Assembly: GCA_027943335.1 (NCBI GenBank)
Contig: BSBK01002934.1
Location: 232,557-296,556 of the forward strand
Source: Chamaecyparis obtusa
Lineage: Eukaryota > Streptophyta > Pinopsida > Cupressales > Cupressaceae
Direction: 5' to 3'
Length of the DNA: 64,000 bases
Of the stretch, positions 1 through 11,721 are shown piece after piece. Under the pieces are notes generated by a model. That model was not told the DNA's origin. It saw nothing but the letters and a program-made list of their open reading frames with translations, and did no database searches. The translations under genes were made by a program, and so were the position numbers. Within the stretch, counting starts at the first letter, position 1; each line of letters opens with the position of its first letter.

Positions 1-273
1 ATCAATCTTCCTAAAGAACCTCTGAAAGATCATGTGATTGTTCCTCCTATTGTTGATAATCCTATTGATCTTCCTAAAGAACCTATGAAGGATCCTATGA
101 TTGTTCCTCCTAGTTCTCAACCTATTACAAGTAAATCAAAATTTAAGAGATCTTCTAAAAAATGTCATAAGAAGCATCGTGCTCATGCTAAAGCTTGTAA
201 TTCTATTCTTCAAAGACCTTTACCTTCTTTGGATAAATCTATGCATGATGTGTTACAAGAATTTATTACTCAT
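1..273 (+). pseudogene. Gypsy-type element G, C-terminal ORF, first part
   Basis: The reading frame is open from base 1 and enters from outside the window. It encodes two copies of a roughly 20-residue repeat with the core LPKEPxKD..IVPP, followed by a Lys/His-rich stretch (KSKFKRSSKKCHKKHRAH). The frame is interrupted at 273 by the Copia element that starts at 274. If that insertion and one copy of its 5-bp target duplication are removed, the frame runs without a break into 3704-3997. I infer a C-terminal extension or accessory ORF of a Gypsy-type polyprotein because G-rich tgggggca motifs and an LTR-like region follow downstream. No catalytic domain is visible in this part. Confidence 0.45.
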
Positions 274-299
274 TGTTGGTGTAATTAATTATTCCTAAT
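274..299 (+). repeat. Remnant of the 5' LTR of element I
   Basis: These 26 bases match the start of the 3' LTR at 3200-3225 with a single difference (G for A at the sixth base). The similarity then stops abruptly, marking a deletion that removed the rest of the LTR and the primer-binding site. Confidence 0.7.
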
Positions 300-974
300 G
301 TGCCATGTCAACATTTTTTGCATCACATCTGACACATGTACCATACGGCATAGTATGGATAGACACCTCAGTAGACATGCCATAGGAGGCTCGAGTTTTT
401 GCTAACATCAGCTTTATGTTGTCTTAAATTTGATGACCGTCTAGCCATTACCGCAGGGTAGAAATGGGTCTTTTTGGTGGTCATCTTACCATCAAATTTA
501 ACCTACTAAACTGCTGATGTCATTAGGGTTTGGAAATTTTCTGCCTTCACCATTTGCATTTTGGATTTGACAATCTAACTTTGAGAGGCCATAACTTGGT
601 CATCCAGGCTCCAAATCGGGTGCAATTTTTTTTGAAATTGGGTAGAATTTCCTAAATTTTCTAGTGGTGGTGTTGATTTTGCATTTTGGTAGCCAGACTT
701 TTCAAAAATTGCAGATCTTGATGACTGTACCTATCTATTCTTAATTTCTACAACTTCTAGGGCTTCGTTTGGGCACATACGATAACATTTTGAGGTGAAA
801 TTTTTGTTGAAAGTGCATAATTTTTTGTCTACTTTCCAGATCTACAATCAGATTTGAGTGATTTTGGGTAGAAATATCACTTTCAGAAATAGGTCATTTT
901 GGAGCTATAATTGCACTTGGTTAATCCTTGGAATTTAGTTTTTTGATTTGCATCAGTCATTATTTGGTGTCAAT

Positions 975-2996
975 ATGGATAATTTAAAGGTTAAAATCCT
1001 CACTCCATATAACTACCATGAATGGAAAGTTTCTTTAAGTGATCATTTGTTGAGTCTTGGATTTCTTAGAATGACTCTTGGGCAGGATCAAGAACCTCAA
1101 ATAGGTGTTGTAGAAAGGAGAAAATGGTTTGATAGAAGGGATAAAGCACTTGGCTCTCTTAGATAATCCATCTCTCATGACTTGCACTTTCATATTGCTT
1201 CTTGCACACATCCTCATGATGCTTGGATCACATTGGAAGGACTCTTTGGTAAACCTAATAGAATGAGAAAATTGAGATTAGAGAATGATCTCATAGGTCT
1301 CAATCCTAGGGATTTTGACAATATTCAAGATTTTTTCTCTAAGTTCAATACTATTAGATTGGAGCTTTCTTCATGTGGCATTGTTAAAGGGGATGAACAA
1401 TTGATCTTTTCTATTCTTTCCAAGCTTGGTCCTCATTATTCTATTTTTGTTTCTACATTCTATGCTACTATGGATGCTCTTGGTAGTGCATACAAATTGC
1501 CCTCTCTTGATGAATTTGCAGTGTAGCTCACAAGGGAACAAGCAAAGTTGGCACACATGGGCCAGTTGAAGCCTTCCACACATCAAGCATTGATTGTAAG
1601 TGAGTCTACATCAAAGGCTTCTAATGGCAAAGGAAAGAAACAAAATAAGGATCCTAAGCTTCATGACAAAGGTAATGAATCTTCTTCACCAAAAAGTACT
1701 GAATCCAAGTCCTCTTCAAGAGAGGAATCATCTAGAAGAAAGAGAGATAAATGTGCATATTGTCAAAAATTAGGACATGATGAGCATAAGTGTTTTCCAA
1801 AGAATATTGATGAACTAACTCACATTATTCAGAAACACAACATTAAGTTGCCCTCATCAGTGTCTTCTCCTTCTACTACACATTAGGCAGCTTCTACATC
1901 TACATCATCATCCAAAGACAAAGGAAAAGGACAAGCATTCATGGATTCCACACATCCTGAGCAAGGTAAATGACTTCTTGATTCAGGTGCATCGCATCAT
2001 ATGGTATCTTCTATGGATTTGTTTTCTTCTATTGAGCCTTGTAATTCTCCTAATATTTTGATGGGTAACAACACATTCATGAGAGTTTGTGGGAAAGGTT
2101 CTATTCCTATGGGAGAGGGGACATTTAATGATGTTCTTTGTGTGCCATCCTTGACCACTAATCTCCTTTCTATTTACCAAATCACACATGGGGCACAAGG
2201 TAAAATTGTTGAGTTCACTCTTGATTATGTCTACATTAGGGACATGGAGACTAGAGATGTCATAGCAATGGGATTTGTTGATCATACATCACGCTTGTAT
2301 TCTTTTTCTACTTTTTTTGATAATGATGATGATATTCATGATGTACCCATCCCTTTGCCAAGGGATAACTATGAGGAGAAATTTGGGCACTTGAATCATT
2401 TTGTTGTTGAGACAAGTGTTGATCTTCCTACTCCTCCACTTCCTGCTTCTTCAGACATGGGCTCTACTATTCAGCAGGATGATCATAGTGTTTCAGATCT
2501 TGCAGAATGTGATGACTACTTGGATGCATCTTCAGCATTTGTTGATTCTCATGATGCAGATTTGGAAGACATACATGAGGGGGTTTATCTTTCTCTTGAT
2601 GATAGTTTCATCATAGATGGTGACACTTCTTCACCTTTTTTGGAGATTGGTGTACTTGATTCTTCTCCTTCTTCATTTGATTTGTCACATGAGGTGATAG
2701 AATCCTTGAGCTTGGAGATTCCTACTCAGTCTTCAGAGATTCATACATGGAGACCTACATCTTCTTCCTCCTTCCATTTGCACAAGGATTGGCTTCTTCA
2801 TCATTTGATGTATCTATTTCTTCCTAAGGGGAGACATGTTTCTTGTAAGCATTGGTTGATCTATTATTTGCAAGTACTCTTCATCAACATGGGAGCTTCT
2901 ACATTATGGGGGGGATATCATGTCTACAACTATCCTTCTTATGGGGTGATACTTCTTTGTATATACATTATGTATGTAGTTATTGGGGGGTCTTGA
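975..2996 (+). pseudogene. Copia Gag-protease polyprotein, truncated
   Basis: One frame runs from ATG 975 to TGA 2994-2996, broken only by nonsense codons at 1164 (TAA), 1524 (TAG), 1884 (TAG) and 1971 (TGA). The start MDNLKVKILTPYNYHEWK is typical of Copia Gag (UBN2-like). A zinc knuckle CAYCQKLGHDEHKC follows near 1755-1800. The aspartic protease motif LLDSGASHHM lies at 1974-2003; the TGA just before it is best read as a mutated Trp codon. The TNLLSIYQITH segment and a short EKFGHLNH remnant of the pre-integrase region come next. After that the sequence is acidic and Ser-rich and matches no pol domain I know. All four stops can be reached from Gln or Trp codons by one C-to-T or G-to-A change. 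Confidence 0.8.
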
Positions 2997-3190
2997 GCAC
3001 TCCATCCATCCATGCATCTTGTTTTCTTCTCTCTTTTTTGGGGAGGGTTTTTCCCATGAGTTTTTCCCTCTTTCTCCACTTTATGAGAGTTTTGCATTTC
3101 ATGTATCTTTTACATGGGTACCTAACATGGTCTAGTAGCCGGGACCCATCTTGTATTGTGAGTTTAAGTGCATTCCCCTAAGTTGCACTT

Positions 3191-3199
3191 AAGGGGGGG
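3191..3199 (+). other. Polypurine tract of element I
   Basis: The purine run AAGGGGGGG directly precedes the TGTTGATG start of the 3' LTR, as expected for the plus-strand primer. Confidence 0.7.
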
Positions 3200-3698
3200 T
3201 GTTGATGTAATTAATTATTCCTAATTAAACTTTACTTAATCTTACTTAGGTTAATACATTTCATAGTAATTAGTGATTGAGACATCTAGGAGTGTGCACA
3301 TCTATTAAGCACATGGTGTAGGAGAAATTCCACTTTTGGTGTGATAGTTGTCATCACATACCTTGTTGTGTGTGAGATCCACCTTTTGTGCTCTTATCAC
3401 ATTATCATCCTAATCCAATGCACATACTTTATTGTATATTGGAGGATGATCCACATTTGGTGGACATGTGATTACACCTAGCATAGGTGATAGCTTATCA
3501 ACTCCTTATCATTCTCTCATATCACCTTTCCTATATAAGGAGGCCTATTATATAATCATTTCACTGAACATTGATTGGTGAATATCATTTATTCATTGGA
3601 TCTATTCAATCCATCCTTGCATTCATATTTTCTCTCTCTTGTGCTTTTCTTCAACCTCTTGATCTTGGTTCAATATTTGATATTTGCAAACTCTTACA
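3200..3698 (+). repeat. 3' LTR of Copia element I
   Basis: This 499-bp LTR begins TGTTGATG after the polypurine tract and ends in TTACA. A TATA-like element, CTATATAAGG, lies at 3531-3540, about where the U3/R promoter is expected. The right boundary was chosen because it leaves CTAAT, close to the CTCAT on the left flank, and because it restores the host reading frame. Confidence 0.7.
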
Positions 3699-3703
3699 CT
3701 AAT

Positions 3704-3997
3704 AATGATGTTAAGATGCATGATTGTGATGATCCTATTTGTATCTTAGATCCTATTTTGATTAATTTGGATGAAGAAGAAACTCTCGATGATACTCATG
3801 TTGTTAATGATGAATATGAGACTACTGACATTGACATTGATTTGCCTAATATTCTTTCATCACAATTAACTCTTACACCTAGTGTTGAACATTGTGATTC
3901 TCAAGAGGATCCTTGTTTGGAACTGGCTATCATTCCTACTATGTTGGATATAGTCCCACTTGCGAGTTACCCACCTTCCCTAAATGATCTACAATGA
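3704..3997 (+). pseudogene. Gypsy-type element G, C-terminal ORF, second part
   Basis: Continuation of the frame seen at 1-273 after removal of the Copia insertion, ending at a stop at 3995-3997. The residues are strongly acidic (DPILINLDEEETLDDTH), with many Asp, Glu, Thr and Pro and no catalytic motif. That the frame is undisturbed over both halves supports the insertion model and suggests this ORF was intact when the Copia element arrived. The function is unknown. Confidence 0.5.
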
Positions 3998-6636
3998 GAT
4001 GGGGAGAGTAGGCAGCACGCTTGATTGGCTTGTCCTTCATGGTAGCTTTGTTGTGTGTTTGCCTATTGTATTGTGCTTCTCCCGTGATGTGTTTGCTAAA
4101 TGTTGTTAGGCTCTTTTATACAATCCTTGTTACTCTATTGGTGTAAGGTGATAAAGGAATCAAAACTATTGTTCAATTCATCTATATGTATCTCTATTCT
4201 TCTATGCATTGTTTCATGTTATGTCGTAACTATGCTATTGTTCGTAAATGTTTCCTTGTGTAATCTGCTTGGATTTGAGATGTGGTAGCACTGATTCTTT
4301 TTGGTCTCCATGTCATGGTATGAAAAGATTCTCCTTCGTATATCTTATGTGATCTTTCATCCTTTTTTATCGTAGTTCTACTTTCTTTAGGGAATGATGT
4401 CAATTCATTTGCAATAATATCATATATATATATTTTTTTATGATCATACTGACCCCATGGAAGGTAGATCCTTTCTATGTTCTATGTATGTTTCTATGAT
4501 ATTTCCCTTGATTTGTCTTTGTCTGGGGGCATCTCTATGTGGAAACGTAATCAATGGAGTTGTTTATGTTTCTGTTAAAGCCATTTCTCTTGTTAAAGTG
4601 TCAGTAATGACTTTAACATGGGGGCATACACTCTGCTCACCTATTGCACACACGCACTTTTCAATATGTACATATTATTTTTCAAGATACCTTTTTTCCC
4701 TTTTTGGATTAGTAACTAATCCTTAAAGCATGGATTTATAGTTTAGGATTTCTTGATCCCTCCAGTTTCAAATATACATACATTTTTTATCCCTTAAGGT
4801 TGGAGGTGTCCTTAAGACTGGATCTCTTTTTTTGGGGGGATTTTATTCTTATGGAATAGAATATTCCTAAAGATAAATCTTTGATGGGTTGACTATTGAG
4901 TTGCCACATTCACTAGGCGGTTCAATTCCATCTTTCCAGTTGTGCCATTTCCTTGTGTGGTTCACAATGGGACATAAGTTCTCATTGGGTGAGATAATCA
5001 CTCCCTTTCTTTCTCTCTCTAGAGATGTATCTCTTATTTTTATCTGGGAGCCAAAAAAGACTTGAGTCCCTGGGGGCTTAAGGTTTCTCTTTGTCACTTG
5101 GATTACAATAAGATTATCCTTTCATTTTGATCTCCTTTACCAAGAGTTTGCATCGAGTCCATAATCTTTCTAAAGTGAGGGCTTAATGTATCATCTTAAA
5201 ATGGAAGCACTTCCATGATAAGAGTGTTTAGCCCTTAGAGTAAGTGGTCTAGGGTCATGTTAAGTGCCTTGATTGGGTCTTTGTATGTATTTGGATTTTT
5301 TCCCCCGTTTTGATTTCATCTACACCTATTTTTCACTTCCTTTCTACATTTCCTAGCATTCTGGACTGAGGTCCTGAGGTTTTTGACCTCAAGTTCAAAT
5401 TTGACCTCGACTCTAACATAGGGTAGATTCTACCTTGTCCTTGACCCACATTTCAAATTTAAAGGTTTTATGATTTTTGGGTATCGGGTTTTGGAAAGAT
5501 TCCTTTTCCCACCTCCGAGTCGGCCATTTCAAGTTTTCAAGATGGTAAATCCTTAATTTCATTTAATATGGGTCCATTTCTAGGGATTAAGGTTAGTTGG
5601 GATTTAATTCCCCAATGTTGGCCTTCTCTAGAGATTTGTGCCCTAGTTCACTATAAAAGGAAGCCTTCCTCACTCATTTTCTCCATCAAGTTTTGTGAGA
5701 ACATCTCATCTCAAGCAATTGCCATCCATTTTTCATGAGAAATCTCTCAAGTGCATGAAATTTAATTCAAGCATTCATTCATCAAGGAGATCCATTGTTA
5801 TCCATTCAAGGATTCAATCTCTTTGCAACCCCCTTGAAGATCCATCCTTCTACATTCATCCAAGCCTCCTCATATGCAAAGATTCATTCAAGATTGGTGT
5901 TGAAGATCAAATTCCATTGATTTGAGACATCCTACATTCATTCTACATTCATTGGAGCATTTGTACTTGTGGATTTGAGGATTCAAATCCACTACAAGGA
6001 CATCAACATAAGCAAGGTGAATTGTTTCATTTACTTTGTTTATGCACATTATAATTTCAATTCAATTTCAAGGTTAATTCCTAAATTGGGGTTTGACTAA
6101 GGCAAACCCCCCATACAAATAACAAAACCCTCTTTTTCTTGCAGGTATAGGTGCAGAACTTTGGATCTGAGCTTGGATTTGGATACCATTTTTGGTGAAC
6201 TTTTGAGATCTATGAATACAGTCAAAGTTGACCTTCAGAAAATTAATGTAGCCTTTGACCTTTTATTGGGGTCAAAGACTACCTTGTGTCAGAAAGATAA
6301 AAGTTTTATGGGTTTTCTTTATCTTCGCATTTCCAATCCTTTACAGGTTGCAGAATTACCTGAAACTACACACAAACATCATAAATAAACATTTTCCATA
6401 TTTTCCCTATTTTGAGATTAGTATTTTCCTTTCAATTATTTTAGATTTCAAGCACAAATCTCCTATAGGGAAATATAAGGTTTTCTTCCTATTTCATATT
6501 CTCCATAGATTGATTTGATTGTGCATTAACCTTTTGGTTGATCAATTTGGATCTCTCCTTTGGGAATTTGGATTTAGAAGTGGATCTCATATTTCCCCCA
6601 TACATAATAGAAGGGAACACTATTTCCATCTATTCA
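3998..6636 (+). mobile_element. 3' untranslated region and probable LTR of Gypsy-type element G
   Basis: No convincing gene. G-runs of the form tgggggca at 4523 and 4615, and a longer G-run near 4833, resemble the region after the polyprotein in plant Gypsy elements. A TATA-like CTATAAAAGG at 5651-5660 is followed by a long pyrimidine/CATT-rich leader (5690-5960), as in a long LTR. The right end is placed provisionally at 6636, because sequence homologous to ORF1 of the A-D family starts just after. I could not find the matching LTR start, and the 5' copy would lie outside the window. Confidence 0.35.
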
Positions 6637-6641
6637 GCTAC

Positions 6642-7370
6642 AAGTACAAAAGGGTAATTGAAAATATGGAAATGGAACTGAAGATGGCCAATGAGAAAAT
6701 TGAAGAATTGAGAAGGAAATTGAAATATTCAATCAAAAAAAGGAAAGAACTACCATTTTAGTTGAAAGGTACTCAAGAGAAAGTAGAGGAACTTGAAAAA
6801 TAATCAAAGGGAAGAATGTCTCATGAATCTGACGCTATCATATCAAAATTATCTAAAAATAACAAGAACCTAGTTTATTAGGTGAAAACACTAAAAAGAG
6901 AACACGAAGCACAGTCGATAAGGATGTGTGAATTCATGGAACAAAAAGGAAAAGTTGAGGATGACAAAAGAATTGTTGAAGAAGAGAGAAGAAAAATGAA
7001 TACAAGACTAGATTAGAAAGACTAGGAAATAATGAGGTTGACACAAACTCATTACAACTTGATAGACCAACTTGTTATTGCAAATTAGGATATTGCAAGG
7101 AAAGTTGGAGAAATTGCAGAACTGAGATCTGAAATCTAAGAGAGATGCTAATAAAGTCCTGAAAAGAAATGAAGAAGCATTAAAGATTTTAGATGAAAAA
7201 CTAAGAAATCAAAGGCAACCAAATGACACTTCCTCACTCAGTTAGAATGCAAATAGTACAACCGAGAAGGGTGAGTCCTCCAAACAAGTAACCAACTGAG
7301 ATAAATTTGCTACCCCACTGAAGTCTAAGAAGCCTACATGTTATCATTGTGGGAAACTAGGACACACAGA
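6642..7370 (+). pseudogene. ORF1 of element A, coiled-coil part and first zinc knuckle
   Basis: Translated fragments align with ORF1 of element C: YKYKRVIENMEMELKMANEKI here matches the start around NKVIENEKLDLEMAI there. Long Lys/Glu-rich heptad-like stretches indicate a coiled coil. Several in-frame stops and frame changes show decay. A zinc knuckle CYHCGKLGHTEN begins at 7342 and is cut after its histidine by a solo LTR at 7376. The remaining part resumes at 8222. The likely role is a Gag-like nucleic-acid-binding structural protein. Confidence 0.6.
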
Positions 7371-7375
7371 AAATG

Positions 7376-8216
7376 TGATGCGGGAGCATCCTAGGTGTAA
7401 GAGCAATCTTTCATCACCTAAAAAATTTTTTGGTTTCTTTTCAATAAGGGATATCTTGTACATAGAGTTGCTATTTTTGGAACTTTTCTATTTTTACTAA
7501 GTTTTCTATTCAAGCTTAGAATGTTCTATTTTCTTCCCTGGAGGTTCATTTTGGTCATATTAGCCTACCGATAAAGTTTCATTACTAGATCAAGTCTAGT
7601 TTTGAAGATATTGAAAATGTTTGGTATTGGCAGCAAGGTACAAAAACTTTGAACTCAATTTTGAAGGCTTTAGAGGCCCTGGATGAGGTCAAAACTTTGG
7701 TTGAATGAAGCTTTCTTAATTTAGCTATTGTATCGCACTTTGTGCCCTTTCTGAATTGAGTCAATGAGTGATGACTTATGGTCTTTGAAAGTTAGGCCAC
7801 TTGAAATGGCAAAAAATAAATTTCCTTCAAAATTTATGTTTGGGTTTTAAAAGATGTTTTGAGCTGACTCTAATGTAATAAATTGAAAAATAAAATAGTT
7901 CTAGGGTTGGTTTCCCTTAATGGCTAAATTTATGGAACCGTCCCAAGTGGTAGAAAATTACCTATATAAGGAAGGCTTGTAGTGTTGTCTAGGTAGTTCA
8001 GAGAAGTTCAAAGTAGATTTGAGTAATCATTCGAGGCTTTGTCCTACAGAAAAATGTAAGGGAAATGCCCATGTGGCTTTGCATATTGTAATTCTGAATA
8101 TTTGTAATTCCATATTTGTGGAGATAATAAGAAGCCCATTTTCTATTCTCGCAAATTGTTGTTGTTTCTCTATTTCTATTATGTGTTTGCGGTATTAATG
8201 GGAGCACCATTTATCA
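7376..8216 (+). mobile_element. Solo LTR 1 inside ORF1 of element A
   Basis: 841 bp beginning TGATGCGGGAGC and ending CCATTTATCA, flanked on both sides by the same 5 bases AAATG (7371-7375 and 8217-8221). Removing it with one AAATG rejoins the ORF1 frame across a zinc knuckle. A TATA-like CTATATAAGG lies at about 7962. There is no internal region, so it is a recombination product of a former LTR retrotransposon. Its sequence is unrelated to the A-D family LTRs. Confidence 0.88.
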
Positions 8217-8221
8217 AAATG

Positions 8222-8726
8222 TCTATAGAAGTAAGAGAGGTAATCCACCGAATACTCTTAAGTTTAAAGGTCAGTGTTATAAGTACAATAAGTATGGTCA
8301 TAAGGCATTTGAATGTAGATCAAGAGTTTTGAACACTCCAAGGAAACCAAGAATTGAAGGTTACTATAACAACTAAAAGAGATATGGTCACAAATCTAGA
8401 GAATGTAGATCACAAAGAAAAAATGAAAAAATGGGTCCCTAATTGACAAAATATTGACAAAATCCGACAAGGACCAACTATATTATGGGATTATAATACA
8501 AGGATCACTTGTACCACATGTGGAAGATTTGGTCACATTTTTGCAAATTGCTTTTTGGATGCATGGAATGAACAACAAAAAATCACGGAGAAACACTAGA
8601 ATGGCTTGTTTCCACTGTCATAGAGTTGGTCACCTAGTCAAGGACTACAGGTACCAAAATAAGGAATCAACTGAGGAACAACCAAGTGAAAAGAATCAAG
8701 TTAACATTAATGAAATTAGAGAATAG
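8222..8726 (+). pseudogene. ORF1 of element A, C-terminal zinc-knuckle part
   Basis: Continuation of ORF1 after the solo LTR. At least three degenerate CCHC-like units are visible: QCYKYNKYGHKAFEC, the region around RYGHKSREC, and CFHCHRVGHLVKDY. Several metal-binding cysteines are replaced by tyrosine, which single TGT-to-TAT changes would explain. The frame has stops and shifts. 8727-9308 carries no recognisable gene and corresponds to the spacer and leader before ORF2. Confidence 0.6.
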
Positions 8727-9308
8727 ATGAATAAGACTTGGAGAAGAAAGTCTCAAGATGATGGAATAGAATTAGGGACATTTGATTACACCACATCCTC
8801 TGGATTAGGTGTAGCTATATTCACTTAATTAGTCAAAGGTATGTATAGGAGCTAATAACATAAAGTTTATCTTAAATCAGCTCCTAGAATTAGTGCAAAG
8901 ATCCATATCAACATACTAAGATGTATTTGGATATAAATTATAAAGTTATGATTTCATATGTTGATCAGTGAAGTGTTTGAGCTATTTTGTTGCATTTGAT
9001 GAAGCAAAATGTAGTTCAGTTAAAGGTAAAATAAAGTTAGGTAAGAAGCATTAAATGCATATTATAGCCATTGGAAGCCCTAATGTGAAGGAAAAACTAT
9101 AAATAGAGGGCATGTTACCTCATTTTTACTTTACACTTTTGCGAGCACCTTTCAGCATTGATAGAAACAAGATCAAAGAGTGATTCTAAGAATTCAAAAC
9201 ATCTACAAGATCATTTGAGGTATTTCAAGTGTTTACGAAGATAAATTTATAGATTCTCTTACTATTTAATTGGAACCCTAGTATCTTTTGAAGTATTTAG
9301 AGATCACA

Positions 9309-10212
9309 ATGGCACCCAAATTGTAGAAACCTATTTTAGTCAAGAAGATAGACCTCATAAATCTGAAGTATAAGCTGTCTCCCACCATTGCTATGGAAGT
9401 AGACAAAAATGGAGCCCTATCCTCTATCCTAGCAAGAGTAATATTGATTGAAGATGTTTGTGCCTTCATCCATTGGAAGATTGAATACATTTGTCAAGGA
9501 GAGATTGACCCATCTTACAGAAACTTGTGTGTTAATGCAAATATGAAGAGAGCAGCCACATACACTTGCATACCAAGGGTTTGGTTCATTCAATGAATGT
9601 ACTAATAGTTTTCAAACATGAATGGATGAGAATTGTGCTAAGAAGAGTACATGATTAGTTTATGTGGCTTGATGGGACAATGAAAATTATAAAGGATTTT
9701 CAGTCAATGGTAGACTGAGGGTTTATATAAACAAACATATAAGAACAAGTTATGTGAGCTTACAAAAGCTAAGTGGCATGGAAGATTCCTAAAGCTATCA
9801 ATAGTTGAGGATCCTAAATTGAAGTTTGCATCAAATATTATAACCTACAATATTTTTGAATCATCTCAGGTAGACAGTGTACCCTGTAGAGCTGTAGACA
9901 TTGCCTACAAAATTGTTAAAAAGGACATGAAGGTTGACTTGTGTGAGATATTGTTGAAATAATTATATGACAAAATGAACGCCATTCATAAAGAAAAGAT
10001 AAATACATTGATGTTTGGACCAATATTATTGGTATGTATATTCTTTTACTTCCAAAAATAATTTCCTACAGTGGGTGAAGTTACATGGAAAGTAGATAAA
10101 CCCATTATTTATCATATTAGTGAATTTAATCAAGGCATGGGTGGTAAGTTTAATCTTATTATGGATGATTACTTTAGTAAGTTTCAATATATAATGCACA
10201 AGAGGTACATAA
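9309..10212 (+). pseudogene. ORF2 of element A, N-terminal part
   Basis: Starts with ATGGCACCCAAA and has many stops and shifts. Fragments align with ORF2 of element C: the segment around CRAVDIAYKIVKKDMKVDL matches CEAVDLAYKIVKNNLSFDL in C, and PIIYHISEFNQGMGGKFNLI matches PILYQINEYIAKMGENFTSI. A solo LTR breaks the frame at 10213; the next residues of the ORF resume at 11722. No catalytic motif is recognisable. The protein is non-functional here. Confidence 0.65.
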
Positions 10213-11716
10213 TGTTGAAAACTACAATTGAAACAATTGTTGTATTGTCATTGATGTCAAACCTTAATTGGTAAGACTGTTGCTACTTAGGAAAGTACTA
10301 TATCTATTTGAGTGTTGTTAAGGGGATAGGCAAGGTTGGTAACAATAGCACCTAGGGAAAGGTTGAGTTATCTTGATACTACAAAGTGTACTTGACTATG
10401 TTGTACAATGATGAGATAATGTATTGTTTATCTTAGTAAGACTAAAGACTAAATTGGTAGGCTTGACTGAGCAAAGAATGGAGAAATCATGTTTAAGCTC
10501 TGTAATGTTAGTGTCGACCGAGTCAGTGTATGTTGAGAAAAATTCTAGTGTCAACCGAACAACAGTTAATTGCGAAGGAAGATAGTGTAAGCTGAGGAAA
10601 CATTTCTAGTAATGACTGAGCTTTCTACATAAAGAATGAGTATTTGATTATAGTATTGACCGAGCATCAGCATTTTTATATTTGAAGAGAATTTATTTTT
10701 GGAGCCAACATTGTTTAATTCTTGGATTATGTAAAACGTGTTGACTTTATTTATTGATTGTTTGAAAGCATTAAATGTACTATAAAATGTTTTATTGTAA
10801 ATCTTTAAGAGATTTGAGATGATTCTAGAAATGAAGTTGAAGAACATGAAGCGGGTAGATTCAATGAATCTAACCTAACCCTAAGATCTACGAATGAGAT
10901 TGAGTGGCATAAGATGAATTAACCTAATTGAGTAAAGTATAAAAGGGAACCTGAGCATTTGGATATGCAAGTGCATGGAGTGAAAAAGAGAATGCTGGAA
11001 GATCAGTAAAGTTTTATTGACTATATAAGCAGAAAAGGCTGAAGGAGAATTGTGGTGGTTTCTTGAAGAAAATTTTTGAGCAGATCAGAGATGGAAATGG
11101 CAAAGTTTCAAAGTCAGTAAACTAGCATTAGTTTATAGAATCAGATCCGATATTTATAAACTGAGTTGTATATTTTCAGATAAATATTGCTGCTACTTTC
11201 TAACCATTGTAACAGTCAAAATCCTTCTAACAGAGGTTGACCTAACAGTCATATGTTAAATCTTTTAAACAAGGTTGCATTCTAATGGAGTGTATGTAAG
11301 TCCTATGACAAGGCTCACTTTTAACAAGGTGATTGAAATCCTTTAACGGAGTCACACCTGATAGTGTGTATTGCAACCTTTGATAGGGTTGGATTTTAAC
11401 CAAGCTCACTTCAGAATAGTGAAAATAATAGTAGCATGTTACAAAGTGGTTTTTCCCAAATTGGGTTTCCACTATAAATCCTAGTGTTAATACTTGTGTG
11501 AATGTTTTGGTTTGAACATTTCTGTGTTTTACAAGTTAAGTTACAGCTAGGTAGTGGACTGCATTGTTATATGTTTCTATTGTTGAATCAGTGATGACCA
11601 AGTTTTTTTTGGTTATTGGATCTGATTTAAGGAAAATTTTTAAGTTTTTTTTATACATCAGGACCTGAGAACAACTAATTCACCCCCCCTCTCTATTGTT
11701 CTAAATCATATTAACA
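10213..11716 (+). mobile_element. Solo LTR 2 inside ORF2 of element A
   Basis: 1504 bp, starting TGTTGAAAACTACAATTG and ending ATATTAACA, with a perfect 5-bp duplication CATAA (10208-10212 and 11717-11721). Excision rejoins ORF2 between its conserved IMDDYF and VEEYKDK segments. Near its end it has AATTCACCCCCCCTCTC, the U5 signature shared by the LTRs of A, B, C and D, so it is probably a distant member of the same LTR group. There is no internal coding region. Confidence 0.88.
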
Positions 11717-11721
11717 CATAA

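Larger units (their letters stand above)
274..3698 (+). mobile_element. Non-autonomous Copia element I (gag-protease only)
   Basis: A Copia-type element inserted in the ORF of host element G. The 3' LTR (3200-3698) follows a polypurine tract of AAGGGGGGG. Only the first 26 bases of the 5' LTR survive (274-299), so the rest of that LTR and the primer site have been deleted. The flanks are CTCAT (269-273) and CTAAT (3699-3703), a 5-bp target duplication with one change; removing the element restores a continuous host frame. The internal part encodes Gag and protease and then an unrelated acidic stretch. There is no integrase, reverse transcriptase or RNase H, so it resembles terminal-repeat elements that keep only GAG. 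The stretch 300-974 is a non-coding leader. Confidence 0.8.

Noticed and set aside
5695..5925. A 76-codon ORF in the leader of the Gypsy-type LTR
   Set aside because: The residues reflect a CATT-rich repeated leader after a TATA-like box, not a protein pattern.
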